Source: Lachnospiraceae bacterium
GTDB taxonomy: Bacteria; Bacillota_A; Clostridia; Lachnospirales; Lachnospiraceae
Length of the DNA stretch: 64,000 bases
Assembly (NCBI GenBank): GCA_004556565.1
Contig: SFGN01000020.1
Location: 6,257 to 70,256 of the forward strand
Direction: 5' to 3'
Part shown: in pieces, positions 1 to 9,062 of the stretch
How the letters are laid out: each line of letters opens with the position of its first letter
Numbering within the stretch: position 1 is the stretch's first letter
Notes under the pieces: model-generated
The model's database searches: none
Seen by the model: only the letters and a program-made list of their open reading frames with translations
Told to the model about the DNA's origin: nothing
Translations under genes and position numbers: made by a program

Positions 1-795
1 GAAATCCACGCAGTCAAAAGTAATATCATCAAAACGTACTTTATAATCTTCCAGCATGACTCCCGGAAGTATATTGCTTTCCCCGATGAAATTTGCAACA
101 TAACGGTTAGCAGGCTCGTTATAGATTTCCTCAGGCGTCCCCACCTGCTGAATCTCGCCGTTTTTCATAACCACGATCTTATCTGACATGGTAAGTGCCT
201 CTTCCTGGTCATGTGTCACGAAAATAAATGTGATTCCGACCTCCTGCTGAATGCGCTTCAGCTCATACTGCATTTCCTTCCTGAGCTTTAAATCCAAAGC
301 TGCCAACGGCTCATCCAGAAGCAGCACCTTAGGTTCGTTTACAAGTGCTCTTGCGATTGCGACCCTTTGCTGCTGTCCGCCGGACAGTAACGTGGTGTTT
401 TTATTCTCATATCCTTCCAGACCGATCAGCTTCAGCATTTTCATCACTTTCTGCTCTATAACATCCTTGCTGACTTTTTTGATTTTCAGTCCGAATGCAA
501 TATTTTCATACACACTTAAATGCGGGAATAAAGCATATTTCTGAAACACTGTGTTAAGCTCGCGTTCATAAGGCGGTTTCCGGCTGATCTCTTCTCCGTC
601 AAAAATAACCTTGCCCTCATCTGCTTCAAGAAATCCCCCCAGAATCCTTAAAAGCGTCGTTTTACCACAGCCGCTCGGACCAAGCAGCGTTACAAATTCA
701 TTTTCATAAATGTCCAGATTCACGCTTTTTAACACAATCTGTCCGTCAAAGTTCTTCACAATATCGCGGAACTCTATCAACTTCTTTTTTTCCAT
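1..795 (-). CDS. potA: Spermidine/putrescine ABC transporter ATPase PotA (3' end outside window)
   Basis: Cytoplasmic ATPase that powers polyamine import with the PotB/PotC permeases and PotD binding protein, which would lie beyond the left edge. The frame is open from an ATG at 795 to base 1 (265 codons), so about 80-100 C-terminal residues are missing. Walker A GPSGCGKTT is at residues 39-47. Further on are a Q-loop followed by ALFPHLSV, the signature LSGGQQQRVAIARAL, Walker B LLLDEPLAALD and the switch histidine in VTHDQEEA. The ALFPHLSV stretch after the Q-loop and the length before the cut fit PotA. The start is supported by an AGGAG sequence 7-9 bases upstream. A cupin-type regulator and a duplicated palindromic operator lie just upstream, the usual arrangement of pot operons in clostridia. 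The polyamine assignment rests on family resemblance and context. Confidence 0.9.
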   Translation of the reverse strand, partial: MEKKKLIEFRDIVKNFDGQIVLKSVNLDIYENEFVTLLGPSGCGKTTLLRILGGFLEADEGKVIFDGEEISRKPPYERELNTVFQKYALFPHLSVYENIAFGLKIKKVSKDVIEQKVMKMLKLIGLEGYENKNTTLLSGGQQQRVAIARALVNEPKVLLLDEPLAALDLKLRKEMQYELKRIQQEVGITFIFVTHDQEEALTMSDKIVVMKNGEIQQVGTPEEIYNEPANRYVANFIGESNILPGVMLEDYKVRFDDITFDCVDF

Positions 796-872
796 CTCAC
801 CTTCTCCTTTTACCTCGTATGACTTTCCCGATTACTTTCCTGTTAAGATTAACATCCGGTTAATTCGAGTAC

Positions 873-945
873 ATCATACTCAAAAATGGTCCACCGGACC
901 ATTTTTTCATATGCATGGCAACTCAATAAAGGTCCACCGGACTTT
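873..945 (-). promoter_or_regulatory. Duplicated palindromic operator and weak promoter before potA
   Basis: Two copies of the same palindrome lie between the regulator gene and potA. The left copy (883-905) has perfect 10-base arms AAAATGGTCC and GGACCATTTT around ACC. The right copy (928-945) has arms AAAGGTCC and GGACTTTT around the same ACC. A weak -10-like TATGAT (minus strand, 873-878) places the left palindrome over the -35 region of a potA promoter. The natural inference is autogenous or substrate-responsive control by the adjacent XRE-cupin protein. A terminator role is less likely because the left palindrome is followed by only a short T run. Confidence 0.6.
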
Positions 946-963
946 TTCATATGCTTGTCAACT
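888..963. repeat. Tandem direct repeat containing the operator
   Basis: Two imperfect copies (888-923 and 931-963) share GGTCCACCGGAC followed by TTTTTCATATGC, then TG.CAACT. The period is about 43 bases, so the whole operator unit was duplicated. The second copy runs into the stop codon of the upstream regulator gene. Confidence 0.75.
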
Positions 964-1495
964 AAAACATCGGCGGTGTTGTAATCCACAGCACCTTTGC
1001 ATCGCTGTTCCCATGATTATACAAATAATGACTCTGTGTCCCATCCAGATAAAACGTTTCCTGTGCTTTAATTTTATATTTTTTGCTCCCGCGCACCAAA
1101 GTCACAGTCCCTTTAAGCACATATCCGAATTCCTCGCCGTGATAGGCCGACAATTCATGACTTTTCTTATGGGGATGCAGTGTAAGCAGTATCGGTTCCA
1201 TTTCATTTTTCTGGGCATTGGGAATCACCCATTCAATCTGAAAATCATCCTGTTCATCCACAAAAAAATCCTGCTTAGAAAATACAATCTGCGTTTCCGG
1301 TTCTTCACGGAAAAATTCTGATAAATTCGTTCCCAGCGCTTCCAGAATATCCTGCAAGGTTGCAATACTGGGTGTGGTCAGGTTATGTTCTACCTGTGAC
1401 AGGAATCCCTTCGTCAATTCACTTCGGGAAGCCAGGTCTCCGAGCGTCAGATCGTTCTGAAGACGCAGTTCCTTCAGCTTTTTACCTATGTCCAA
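962..1495 (-). CDS. XRE-family HTH regulator with C-terminal cupin domain
   Basis: DNA-binding regulator of about 177 residues. An XRE helix-turn-helix occupies roughly residues 4-60 (LGDLASRSELTKGFLSQVE contains the recognition helix). A small cupin domain occupies about 105-175 (HGEEFGYVLKGTVTLV, then ETFYLDGTQSHYLYN). I chose the TTG at 1495: GGGAGG lies seven bases before it and the family starts with an IGKKLKELR-type sequence. The longer open frame to 1600 would add 35 residues without family resemblance. Regulators of this type often sit beside polyamine transport or catabolism genes and sense a small molecule through the cupin. Here the gene precedes potA with the duplicated operator between them, so control of polyamine uptake is the best inference. 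Confidence 0.85.
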   Translation of the reverse strand: MDIGKKLKELRLQNDLTLGDLASRSELTKGFLSQVEHNLTTPSIATLQDILEALGTNLSEFFREEPETQIVFSKQDFFVDEQDDFQIEWVIPNAQKNEMEPILLTLHPHKKSHELSAYHGEEFGYVLKGTVTLVRGSKKYKIKAQETFYLDGTQSHYLYNHGNSDAKVLWITTPPMF

Positions 1496-1579
1496 AATCA
1501 CACCTCCCGTCTTTATCAAGTAAACACCGTATTGTTTTCTAATACTATACTTTTTTTTAAAAATTACCGAACAAATTTC

Positions 1580-1641
1580 ATTATACACGCATTGTGACAT
1601 ATTGCAATAGAATTATAAAGAAAAGTGACAAGAAATGACAA
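1580..1641 (-). promoter_or_regulatory. Two tandem sigma-A promoters for the cupin regulator
   Basis: Minus strand. The proximal promoter has TTGCAA (1602-1607), a 16-base spacer and TATAAT (1580-1585) with a TG extension. The distal one has TTGTCA (1636-1641), an 18-base spacer and TATAAT (1612-1617). Both read toward the regulator and potA. Confidence 0.55.
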
Positions 1642-1710
1642 AACATGCTGTTTGTGCGATGATAATATAGCATTTTGCAAACATTTGTTTGTAATGCGGT
1701 CAGGAGTTGT

Positions 1711-1756
1711 AAAAAGAAAGAAGCCTCCGGCATTAGTATTTCTCATGCCGAAAGCT
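1711..1756 (-). terminator. Intrinsic terminator after the ABC-2 permease gene
   Basis: Arms 1722-1733 and 1745-1756 pair around an 11-base loop with two mismatches (AGCTTTCGGCAT with ATGCCGGAGGCT in minus-strand sense). A T-rich tract follows on the minus strand. It ends the 3456-1793 transcription unit before the regulator promoters. Confidence 0.65.
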
Positions 1757-1792
1757 CCCATGAATTATTTCAAGATAAACTGTAACAATATG

Positions 1793-2578
1793 TCAGGCAA
1801 TATCTTTTTTACAATATTTTATGTAAGCAGCTATAATTCCCACCATGCAGAAAATCATCCCGGGCAGAACCATCCGAATATCAATATTTCCATTCGCCAC
1901 GATATCTGAACCGTCCGCATATCCGAACGGTGTAATATACTTCAAAAATTCCGCACTTTCAGTGATATTTGCAATAATATTCAAAAAGTACATAATTGCT
2001 GCAATTCCTAGACCGATACCAAGGCCACCGCGCTTTAAGAATGCCGAAATACCGAAACAAATTCCGGCAAGTTCAATCTGCAGAAGATAATAAGCAAGAT
2101 GCAGAAGCAGAAGCTCTTTCCACGGAATCTCTTCTCCGATCGCTATAATTGACAGAATAGATATGCCAAACACAATTACATTCATAATAGTAACCTGTAT
2201 CATTACAGAAATAAGCTTTTCTGTCACAATGCTGCTTCTATTTACCGGATGCGTAAGCAGGAATTCCGCAGTATGCTCCTTTTCTTCTTTAGCCAGCACA
2301 GATATTCCACATAATGCAGCGAAAAATGCCCCTCCAAGACCGAGGATATTTCCGCATTCCACAGCATAGAATCCGATCAATGTGCCGAAATTAATCTGAT
2401 CCATCCCAAAAGCTTCCGTAAAACTTCCCATAGAAGAGAATATTTCACTGACACCATCCATTTCCCCTTTCATTTCCGGAAATAGAAATAAACAAACTGC
2501 AAATAGGAAGCCGATTGATGCTGTCCAGATGATAAGCGAAAGCCTCCCCTGTTTCATTTCATGTTTGATCAGCGTCAT
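1793..2578 (-). CDS. ABC-2 type transporter permease
   Basis: Integral membrane partner of the ATPase encoded just upstream. The 261-residue protein has about six hydrophobic segments: near residues 12-32, a pair around 75-95, 125-150, 155-180, 185-205 and 230-252. A soluble extracytoplasmic stretch after the first helix is rich in acidic residues and Met. The loop KEEKEHTAEFLLTHPVNRSS is the conserved coupling region of ABC-2 permeases ('E-x-TAEFLL-x-P-V-x-R'). The start codon overlaps the ATPase stop by four bases (ATGA), so translation is probably coupled. The substrate cannot be read from sequence. Drug, lantibiotic or lipid export are all possible for this family. Confidence 0.88.
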   Translation of the reverse strand: MTLIKHEMKQGRLSLIIWTASIGFLFAVCLFLFPEMKGEMDGVSEIFSSMGSFTEAFGMDQINFGTLIGFYAVECGNILGLGGAFFAALCGISVLAKEEKEHTAEFLLTHPVNRSSIVTEKLISVMIQVTIMNVIVFGISILSIIAIGEEIPWKELLLLHLAYYLLQIELAGICFGISAFLKRGGLGIGLGIAAIMYFLNIIANITESAEFLKYITPFGYADGSDIVANGNIDIRMVLPGMIFCMVGIIAAYIKYCKKDIA

Positions 2579-3456
2579 TTTTCCTCACCTCCGTCCAGAT
2601 AATAATGCATAAAGATTTCTTCCAGATCAGGTTCGGAAACATTCAGGTCATAAACATGATTTTCCGATAACGCATGAATAAGGGCATTGATATCTCCGCT
2701 GTATAAAAAGCTCACACCTTCCTCCGATTTCTGCATATCCCGGATTCCCGGAAGCCCGGATAAATGAATATCGCCGCGAACCGTCACGCGCTTAGCATTC
2801 GTTTTTCCAAGCTCTTCAACGCTGTCGCAGGCAATCAGCCGCCCCTCTCTGATAATTGCCGCACGACTGCAGTTACGCTGAATTTCGGACAGCACATGGG
2901 AAGACAAAAATATCGTAGCACCCTGTCTGTTTTTCTCCCTCAGAATATAAAAAAATTCACGCTGCATCAAAGGATCAAGCCCGCCGGTAGGCTCATCCAG
3001 GATGCATAGCTTCGGATTGTGCTGAAGTGCACAGACAATAGCTGCTTTTTTCCGGTTTCCGAAAGAAAGCTCCTCCACCTTTTTATTAACATCAAGCTGA
3101 AGTCTTTCACACAATTTATGCGCTTCATCACTACAGTCTTTTTTTCTCAAATCAGCAGAAAGTTTTATCACCTCGCGGACGCGCATACCTGAATAGAAAA
3201 CAGCTTCTGACGGCAGATAACCGATATCGTTAAGTATTTCTTTCTTATCTTTGACGGCATCTTTCCCGAAAATACGTGCACTTCCGCCGGTGCTTTGTAT
3301 AAGTCCGAGAAGAAGCCGTATGGTCGTACTTTTCCCCGCCCCGTTTGGCCCGATAAATCCAAAAAACTCTCCTTCGTTAACGGAAAGATCCAGGTCAAGA
3401 ATTCCCCTCGCTTTGCCGTAATATTTGGTTAAACCGGATGTCTCAATGGCATACAT
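2575..3456 (-). CDS. ABC exporter ATP-binding protein
   Basis: 293-residue cytoplasmic ATPase of the CcmA/NatA-like branch. Walker A GPNGAGKST is at residues 36-44. The signature region is degenerate (ELSFGNRKKAAIV in place of LSGGQ). Walker B LCILDEPTGGLD and the switch histidine in LSSHVLSE follow. The C-terminal 80 residues form the small accessory domain common in ABC-2 exporter ATPases. It forms a two-gene unit with the downstream permease (four-base overlap). A perfect palindrome lies 63 bases upstream of the start, suggesting repression by a TetR- or MarR-type protein. No such gene lies beside it. Confidence 0.9.
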   Translation of the reverse strand: MYAIETSGLTKYYGKARGILDLDLSVNEGEFFGFIGPNGAGKSTTIRLLLGLIQSTGGSARIFGKDAVKDKKEILNDIGYLPSEAVFYSGMRVREVIKLSADLRKKDCSDEAHKLCERLQLDVNKKVEELSFGNRKKAAIVCALQHNPKLCILDEPTGGLDPLMQREFFYILREKNRQGATIFLSSHVLSEIQRNCSRAAIIREGRLIACDSVEELGKTNAKRVTVRGDIHLSGLPGIRDMQKSEEGVSFLYSGDINALIHALSENHVYDLNVSEPDLEEIFMHYYLDGGEEK

Positions 3457-3518
3457 CTTTACCCCTCTTTTCTCAAATAGATTTTTTCACAACTTCTCAT
3501 TCATGATTGCCCTCCCTC

Positions 3519-3537
3519 ATTAACCGCAACGGTTAAT
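3519..3537. promoter_or_regulatory. Perfect 8+3+8 palindrome upstream of the ABC exporter (operator)
   Basis: ATTAACCG (3519-3526) and CGGTTAAT (3530-3537) flank CAA. It lies in the untranslated region of the exporter ATPase gene, next to an AT-rich stretch with a -10-like TATATT. The size and symmetry fit a homodimeric repressor site, for example of the TetR type. This is inference only. Confidence 0.6.
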
Positions 3538-3671
3538 TATTAATATACACTATTGACCGTTTTTTGAGAAGAACCTGACGCATTAAGGTTTCTTAACATC
3601 AAAGCTCATATTGTAATGGCTTGTACCTTTTCAGAACATCAGAAGCTCAATATCAATCATTCACGGAAGAA

Positions 3672-4526
3672 TTATGGATTCTGAATAAATAAGACTCCCA
3701 ATGTTCCCGGACCACAATGACTTGAGATTACGCCGCCTGCACGTGTAACCAGTATTTCATCAAATATTTTCAATCCGTCCAGATAGTCATATACCTCCCG
3801 GACAACTTCTTCCTCACATCCCGAATGTGTGATGAATACACGGTCATGCTTTGCAGTTTTCAATTGTGGTTCAAGCTCATTCGCATATTTTAAAATCACA
3901 TGTGAAATTTTCCCACGATACTTTTTGTCCGGCCGCATTGCGCCATTTTCAACAATTATTTTCGGATGAAGCTTTAAAGCACCTCCGGCAAGTGCCGCCA
4001 ACCCGCTGCATCTGCCGCCTCTGTACAAATAAGTCAGGGTGTCGACCACAAAGCTGGCTCTTACATATGGCTTAATTTTCTCAATCTCTTCCACGATTTC
4101 TCCCGCAGTTTTCCCGTTTTGCGCCATAATTGCCGCTTCAATCACCAGCAGTCCGACTCCTGTAGAAAGATTTCCGGAATCAATCACGAACACCCTGTCC
4201 TCTTTTTCAAGTTCATCAGCTGCCATTCTCATTACATTGGCCGTGGTGGACATCTGCTCAGAAACAGTAAAGAAAACCATTTCGCTTCCGTCTGATGTAC
4301 ATTCATTAATCATATTCATTGCATCTGTAATCGCCGGTGCTGAAGTCGTCGGTGTTGTTTTATTCTCGTCTGACCAGCGGTATATTTCATCAGGGGTAAT
4401 TCCCTTTCCATCATCAAACTCCTGTTGGCCAAGCACAATGTGCAGCGGCAGAATTGAAATCTGATACCGCTCAAGCAATCCCTCCGATAAATCACATGTA
4501 CTGTCTGATACAATCTTAACACCCAT
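3672..4526 (-). CDS. DegV family fatty-acid-binding protein
   Basis: 284 residues, the normal length of DegV proteins. The N-terminal SDSTCDL (residues 7-13) and the TTSAPA motif near residue 60 are the conserved Ser/Thr-containing signatures that bind the fatty acyl carboxylate. The family includes FakB, which presents exogenous fatty acids to the kinase FakA for phosphorylation and entry into phospholipids. No FakA (dihydroxyacetone-kinase-like) gene is in this window, so pairing with one encoded elsewhere is inferred. It appears monocistronic. Confidence 0.92.
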   Translation of the reverse strand: MGVKIVSDSTCDLSEGLLERYQISILPLHIVLGQQEFDDGKGITPDEIYRWSDENKTTPTTSAPAITDAMNMINECTSDGSEMVFFTVSEQMSTTANVMRMAADELEKEDRVFVIDSGNLSTGVGLLVIEAAIMAQNGKTAGEIVEEIEKIKPYVRASFVVDTLTYLYRGGRCSGLAALAGGALKLHPKIIVENGAMRPDKKYRGKISHVILKYANELEPQLKTAKHDRVFITHSGCEEEVVREVYDYLDGLKIFDEILVTRAGGVISSHCGPGTLGVLFIQNP

Positions 4527-4550
4527 AAAATATTTCCTCCTCTTCTTATT

Positions 4551-5075
4551 TCAAAATCTCTCCCAGTGTATTTTTTCCTGCGGAAGCTCGTTAAGATCGT
4601 GCGGCGGCACAGATTCTTTCGGGATTCCGAGGGAAAGTATTGCCTCTATTGTATAGTTATCCGGAACATTTAAAAGCTCTTTGACATATTCATCCGTTGT
4701 CCTGCCGTCCGCCGCTTCCCGCATACGTCCCTGAATCCAGCAGCTTCCGATCCCAAGGCTGTCCGCCATCAGATGCATATTTGCCATAGCGATTGAACAG
4801 TCTTCTGTCCAGACATCAGTTTTTTTCGGATCAGCGAACACAACGATTGCAGCTCCTGCCTGTTCCAGCATAGATGCACCATGCGCTCTGCTCTTTGAAA
4901 GTTTCAAAAGTGTCTCTTTATCCTGAACCACGATAAACTCCCACGGTCTTCTTTTTCGTCCGGATGCTGACAAAAGTCCTGCTGCCAGGATTGTCTCCAA
5001 CTTACCCTTGGGGATGCTTTCTCCAGTATATGAACGGATGCTTCTGCGCTTTCCCATTATCTCTAATAAACTCAT
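4551..5075 (-). CDS. Nitroreductase family FMN protein
   Basis: 174-residue flavoprotein of the nitroreductase superfamily. The N-terminal KRRSIRSYTGESIP holds the conserved FMN-binding arginines. SGRKRRPWEFIVVQD and the C-terminal GIGSCWIQGRM and LSLGIPKES are further family motifs. I prefer the ATG at 5075 (MSLLEIMGK) because GGAG lies upstream at suitable spacing and nitroreductases begin just before the RRSIR motif. An ATG two codons earlier is possible. The still longer open frame to 5159 would overlap the end of sbcC. The substrate is unknown. These proteins reduce nitroaromatics, quinones or enones using NAD(P)H. Confidence 0.88.
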   Translation of the reverse strand: MSLLEIMGKRRSIRSYTGESIPKGKLETILAAGLLSASGRKRRPWEFIVVQDKETLLKLSKSRAHGASMLEQAGAAIVVFADPKKTDVWTEDCSIAMANMHLMADSLGIGSCWIQGRMREAADGRTTDEYVKELLNVPDNYTIEAILSLGIPKESVPPHDLNELPQEKIHWERF

Positions 5076-5152
5076 AATCATTTCTCCTTTAATTCTTTTA
5101 ATATCTTCAACCAATAAAACCGACATCTCACTGCCGCAGGTTTTTGTCTGAC

Positions 5153-8100
5153 TCAGCATATAATTTCCACGCTGCTTCCTATGCCTTCCTTCCCGCGGTT
5201 CTTCGTCACAATGATTTTTCGGTCAATACGTTCTTTAAGTTCTGACACGTGTGAAATAATCCCGACGATGCGTCTGCCTTCTGCCAGCCCCTGAAGTGCT
5301 TTCATTGCCTGATTCAGGGATTCTTCGTCAAGAGAGCCGAACCCTTCATCCACGAACATTGCATCCAGGCTGATTCCGCCTGCATTTGCCTGGATTTCTT
5401 CAGAAAGCCCCAGGGCAAGGGAGAGGGATGCCTGAAATGATTCTCCGCCTGACAAAGTCCTGACACTTCGTTCTGTCCCGTTATAGTGGTCGATAACACT
5501 TAATTCCAAACCGCTTTTTTCCTTTTTATTATCGCTTTCTTCCTGGCGTTTCAATTCATATTGTCCGCCGCTCATTGTCAGGAATCTCAGATTGGCCCGA
5601 CGTAGGATACGGTCAAAATAAGACATCTGCACATAGGTTTCAAGTTCGATTTTCCGTTTTCCGGACAACGTGCCGTTAGCCGTATCGGAAAGTGATTTCA
5701 CCCAGATATATTCCTGCTCCGCAGCTATCATTTCTTCACGCCCTGCACTGACAGTACGATAAATATCGGCATTATTTTTCTGTATGGCATATGCTTCTGT
5801 TCGAAGAGCATTGGTCTCTGCATATTTATCTGACCATTGTTGTTTTCTGGCTTCAATTTCTTTTTCGTTAAGTCCGGTTCCTTCCCCAATTCGTCTCTGC
5901 AGGGTATCTATGGCCGCCTGGGTTTCTTTCATCCGTAAATGACATTGTTGGTATTGTTTTTCTGCCTTTTCAAGATCCTGTTCCAGTTCTTTTTTTCTGC
6001 TTTGGAATTCAGCGGTCTTCGTTATTGTCTCTTCAGGGCTTTCCCCCTCCAGCCCGTCTTTCAGCTCAGCAATAACATCTTTTTGACGAGTCTGTTCTGT
6101 CTGCATCCGCTCCAGTTCAAGCGCTGCACGGTGAATGGCATCTGTCAATTTGTTCAAATCCTTTTCATGTCCCGGAATGTCCTGCTCCAGCTTTTGTTTT
6201 CTTTTAATTTTTCTTTCATTCTCAATAATCTGGATTTGCAATTCGTTCAGGTTATATGAAACTGTACAAAGTGCCTCTTCCGGTGAAAAGTCTTCTTGTT
6301 CCGATTTTACCTGCACAAGCAGTACTGTATGCTTTCCTTCCAAAGAATCAAGATTTTTCTGAAGTTTTTCTTTCTCTATGATGCTTTGTTCCGCTATCTC
6401 ATGCATATGTTTGATTTTATCTGTTATTTCATCGCAGTGCTTCCTCTTACGTGCTGCTTCTTTTTGAAGTTCTTCCGCCCGGGAAAGAGACTTTTTGATT
6501 TTTTCAAGTAAATCTGAAGCTTCCTCCATGTCCGGGATATTTTTGGCAGATAAATCACCCTTTTCACATAGCTCTGCCAGAAATTCTTTTGTATTTTTCA
6601 CTGTATTAGAAAACAGCTCTCTTCTCTCTTCCATCTGACCTTTTGTCGATGCAAGCTCCCGTTCTTTATCTCGGATATCTTCCTGCAGCTTTATTAGTTT
6701 TTCCTGTTCTTTTTCCAGAAGCACTTCCAGCTCATGATAGCGTTCCTTTGCTTTCTTCGCATCCGACATTTTGACATACAGCTCTTGTTTTTCTTTTAAA
6801 AGCTGGTTTTTCCAGTCGGATGCCCAAAGCTGTATTTCATCTATAGCTTTTTCTGCCGTCTGCATTGAAAACTGCTCTTTTTCGGCTTCTCTTTGGGCTT
6901 CGTTTTCGTTTATGCAGCCTTCAACAGCAGGATAAGCGGTTCGGATTTCCAAAATCCGCTGTTCCAGCTGTGTCTTCATCTGCCCGGCTCTGGCACTGTG
7001 CCGTTCCGTGTCTGCTTCCATTTTAGTTAAATCAGCTTTTTTTCGCTCCAGGCTTTCTTTATTCGGAGCTTCTGCAGAAACAACTGCCGGTACGGGGTGA
7101 TGCAGAGAACCGCAGACCGGGCAGGGCTCTCCCTCTGAAAGATGCATTGCCAAGATTCCAGCCTGTGCATCAAGGAAATTCTGTTCCATCTTCTGGTAAT
7201 CTTCCCTTGCCTGATTCCTTCGCTGTACAAAAATCTGATATTTTTCCTGCTCATGTTTCAGATTTCCATAAAGCCCTGACAGTTTTTCCGCTTCACCGGA
7301 AAGTGACTCCTGCCTGCGTATATCTGCGGTAAGCCGGATTGAATCTCCCTCAAGCCTGCTTAAAATAAGCTCGGCATCTCTTAAATTCTCTTTCTCCGAC
7401 TGAAATGCTTCTGACTCTTTTTGTTGTTTTATCTCCTGCAAATGCATACGGCCGCAGTTTTCTTCCTGCTTTGCATATTCTTCTTCCGCCGACTGCAGAT
7501 TTTGAAGCGACTCTTCCAGTTCTTTTTTTCTTCTCTTTATTTCTTTCACCTGGGTTCTGTACGTAAGTTCCTCATTCCCGGCATTTTTGAGCAGCTCCTG
7601 TTCCTTCTGAAGTTCTTTCAGCTGATTTTTCCTTTCTTCTTCTGCATCGAGATATAATTTGAGAGCCGCCGCTGCATCTTTTATCTGATTCGTCACAGAT
7701 ACATACTCTTTCAGTTGATCACGGTATTGTTCCTGCTTTTCTTTGGAATGAATGAGCTGTGTTCGTTCTTCACCTGCCGATTTCAATCTTTCCAGGCTTT
7801 GCTTTTCTTCCTCAATGCAGGATTTCAGCGATTCCTGTTTTTGCCGCTGTGCTGTTTGTTCTGCAAACTTCTTTTCAAAAGCTGCTTCCTGTTTTTTAAG
7901 CTTTTCATATTCAGCAGCAAGTGCCTCATGTTGTTTCATCCGTTCCTCGCCGTGATGGATCTGCTCTTCCATAAGTTTTATTTCCTCCGCATTTTGAACA
8001 GCAGTTTCAAAAACCTTTTTTGACTCCTGTTCTGCGAAAATCAACCCGGTCAGGTTTTTTGTCTGATTTTCCAGTTCATCACAGAGTTCCTTTTCCTGCC

Positions 8101-8941
8101 TGGCTTTTCCCAGCAATTGATCTTCCTGCTGGATTTTCTGCAGCAGCAAATCGGTCTGCAAATTCAGTTCTTCAATACGCGCCGCATCTTTTTCAAGCAG
8201 ATTTTTCAAAAGTTCCAGACCGCGTTCTATCTTACCTTCAAATCTTTCATTCTTCATCTGTGTCATTTCCGGCTCCGATGCCGGATCATTTTCACAGGAA
8301 ACATTACTCATATACTGGCTCATGCTCCGACGCATTTCATCATATTTTTTCCAGCGTTCTTTTACTTCCTCACGAAGCCGAATCTGAAAATCCTGATAAA
8401 TCCCGGTATGGAATATTTGCCGGAATATTTCTGCACGGTTTCCGGTTCCTGCCAGAAGGAGTTTCTGGAAATCTCCCTGGGCGATCATCGCAATCTGCGT
8501 GAATTGCTTATAATCCAGCCCCAATAATTCAGTAACAGCTCTCGTAACATCTTTTGCTTTTGACACCGGCAGCCTTCCGTCCGGATACACAAGTTCAGCT
8601 TCCGATTTCTGCAAGGTAAACCCTGTTCCCCTCCCCTTCGGGCGCATATATTCGGGATTCCGCTTGATATAATAGCACTTTCCACGGTACAGGAATGTCA
8701 GTTCCACAAATGTAGGGATATCTGCCTTCGCATATTTACTTCGGAACATCCCGGCATCTCTGACATTTCCGCTTGCCTCTCCGTACAGAGCAAATGTTAT
8801 TGCATCGAAAATGGTTGTCTTTCCGGCTCCTGTATCTCCTGTGATCAGGAAAAGTCCCTGGCTTCCCAACTGTCCAAAATCTATGACAGTCTTTCCGGCA
8901 TATGGTCCAAATGCACTGATGACTAATTTCTGTGGTTTCAA
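5153..8941 (-). CDS. sbcC: SbcC exonuclease subunit (SMC-like ATPase)
   Basis: Large subunit of the SbcCD (Rad50/Mre11-type) nuclease that cleaves hairpins and processes DNA ends. The 1262 residues comprise an N-terminal ATPase half with Walker A GDTGAGKTT (35-43), a long coiled coil, a zinc hook CPVC near residue 606, a second coiled coil, then the C-terminal signature LSGGESFQASLSLALG and Walker B/D-loop MFVDEGFGSLDEESL. The start is a TTG that yields MKPQKLVISAFGPYAG, matching the family N-terminus. Nearby ATGs are in other frames. It is longer than the roughly 1050 residues of E. coli SbcC, and the extra length lies in the coiled coils. It follows sbcD after 121 bases with no clear terminator, so the two are probably co-transcribed. 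Confidence 0.95.
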   Translation of the reverse strand: MKPQKLVISAFGPYAGKTVIDFGQLGSQGLFLITGDTGAGKTTIFDAITFALYGEASGNVRDAGMFRSKYAKADIPTFVELTFLYRGKCYYIKRNPEYMRPKGRGTGFTLQKSEAELVYPDGRLPVSKAKDVTRAVTELLGLDYKQFTQIAMIAQGDFQKLLLAGTGNRAEIFRQIFHTGIYQDFQIRLREEVKERWKKYDEMRRSMSQYMSNVSCENDPASEPEMTQMKNERFEGKIERGLELLKNLLEKDAARIEELNLQTDLLLQKIQQEDQLLGKARQEKELCDELENQTKNLTGLIFAEQESKKVFETAVQNAEEIKLMEEQIHHGEERMKQHEALAAEYEKLKKQEAAFEKKFAEQTAQRQKQESLKSCIEEEKQSLERLKSAGEERTQLIHSKEKQEQYRDQLKEYVSVTNQIKDAAAALKLYLDAEEERKNQLKELQKEQELLKNAGNEELTYRTQVKEIKRRKKELEESLQNLQSAEEEYAKQEENCGRMHLQEIKQQKESEAFQSEKENLRDAELILSRLEGDSIRLTADIRRQESLSGEAEKLSGLYGNLKHEQEKYQIFVQRRNQAREDYQKMEQNFLDAQAGILAMHLSEGEPCPVCGSLHHPVPAVVSAEAPNKESLERKKADLTKMEADTERHSARAGQMKTQLEQRILEIRTAYPAVEGCINENEAQREAEKEQFSMQTAEKAIDEIQLWASDWKNQLLKEKQELYVKMSDAKKAKERYHELEVLLEKEQEKLIKLQEDIRDKERELASTKGQMEERRELFSNTVKNTKEFLAELCEKGDLSAKNIPDMEEASDLLEKIKKSLSRAEELQKEAARKRKHCDEITDKIKHMHEIAEQSIIEKEKLQKNLDSLEGKHTVLLVQVKSEQEDFSPEEALCTVSYNLNELQIQIIENERKIKRKQKLEQDIPGHEKDLNKLTDAIHRAALELERMQTEQTRQKDVIAELKDGLEGESPEETITKTAEFQSRKKELEQDLEKAEKQYQQCHLRMKETQAAIDTLQRRIGEGTGLNEKEIEARKQQWSDKYAETNALRTEAYAIQKNNADIYRTVSAGREEMIAAEQEYIWVKSLSDTANGTLSGKRKIELETYVQMSYFDRILRRANLRFLTMSGGQYELKRQEESDNKKEKSGLELSVIDHYNGTERSVRTLSGGESFQASLSLALGLSEEIQANAGGISLDAMFVDEGFGSLDEESLNQAMKALQGLAEGRRIVGIISHVSELKERIDRKIIVTKNRGKEGIGSSVEIIC

Positions 8942-9062
8942 TCATTTCACACTCATTTCTTATGGATAATAATAGTTCATATGTTTCTCTGATTATAAAA
9001 AAATCTGCTCCGACATTTTAAATACAGGTATTAGGAATCACTTCTCGATAATACCAGCCGCA

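Noticed and set aside
710..1321. 203-codon plus-strand open frame over potA and the cupin regulator
   Set aside because: Antisense to two well-supported genes. Composition is Phe/His-rich as expected of a shadow frame, and no motif is present.
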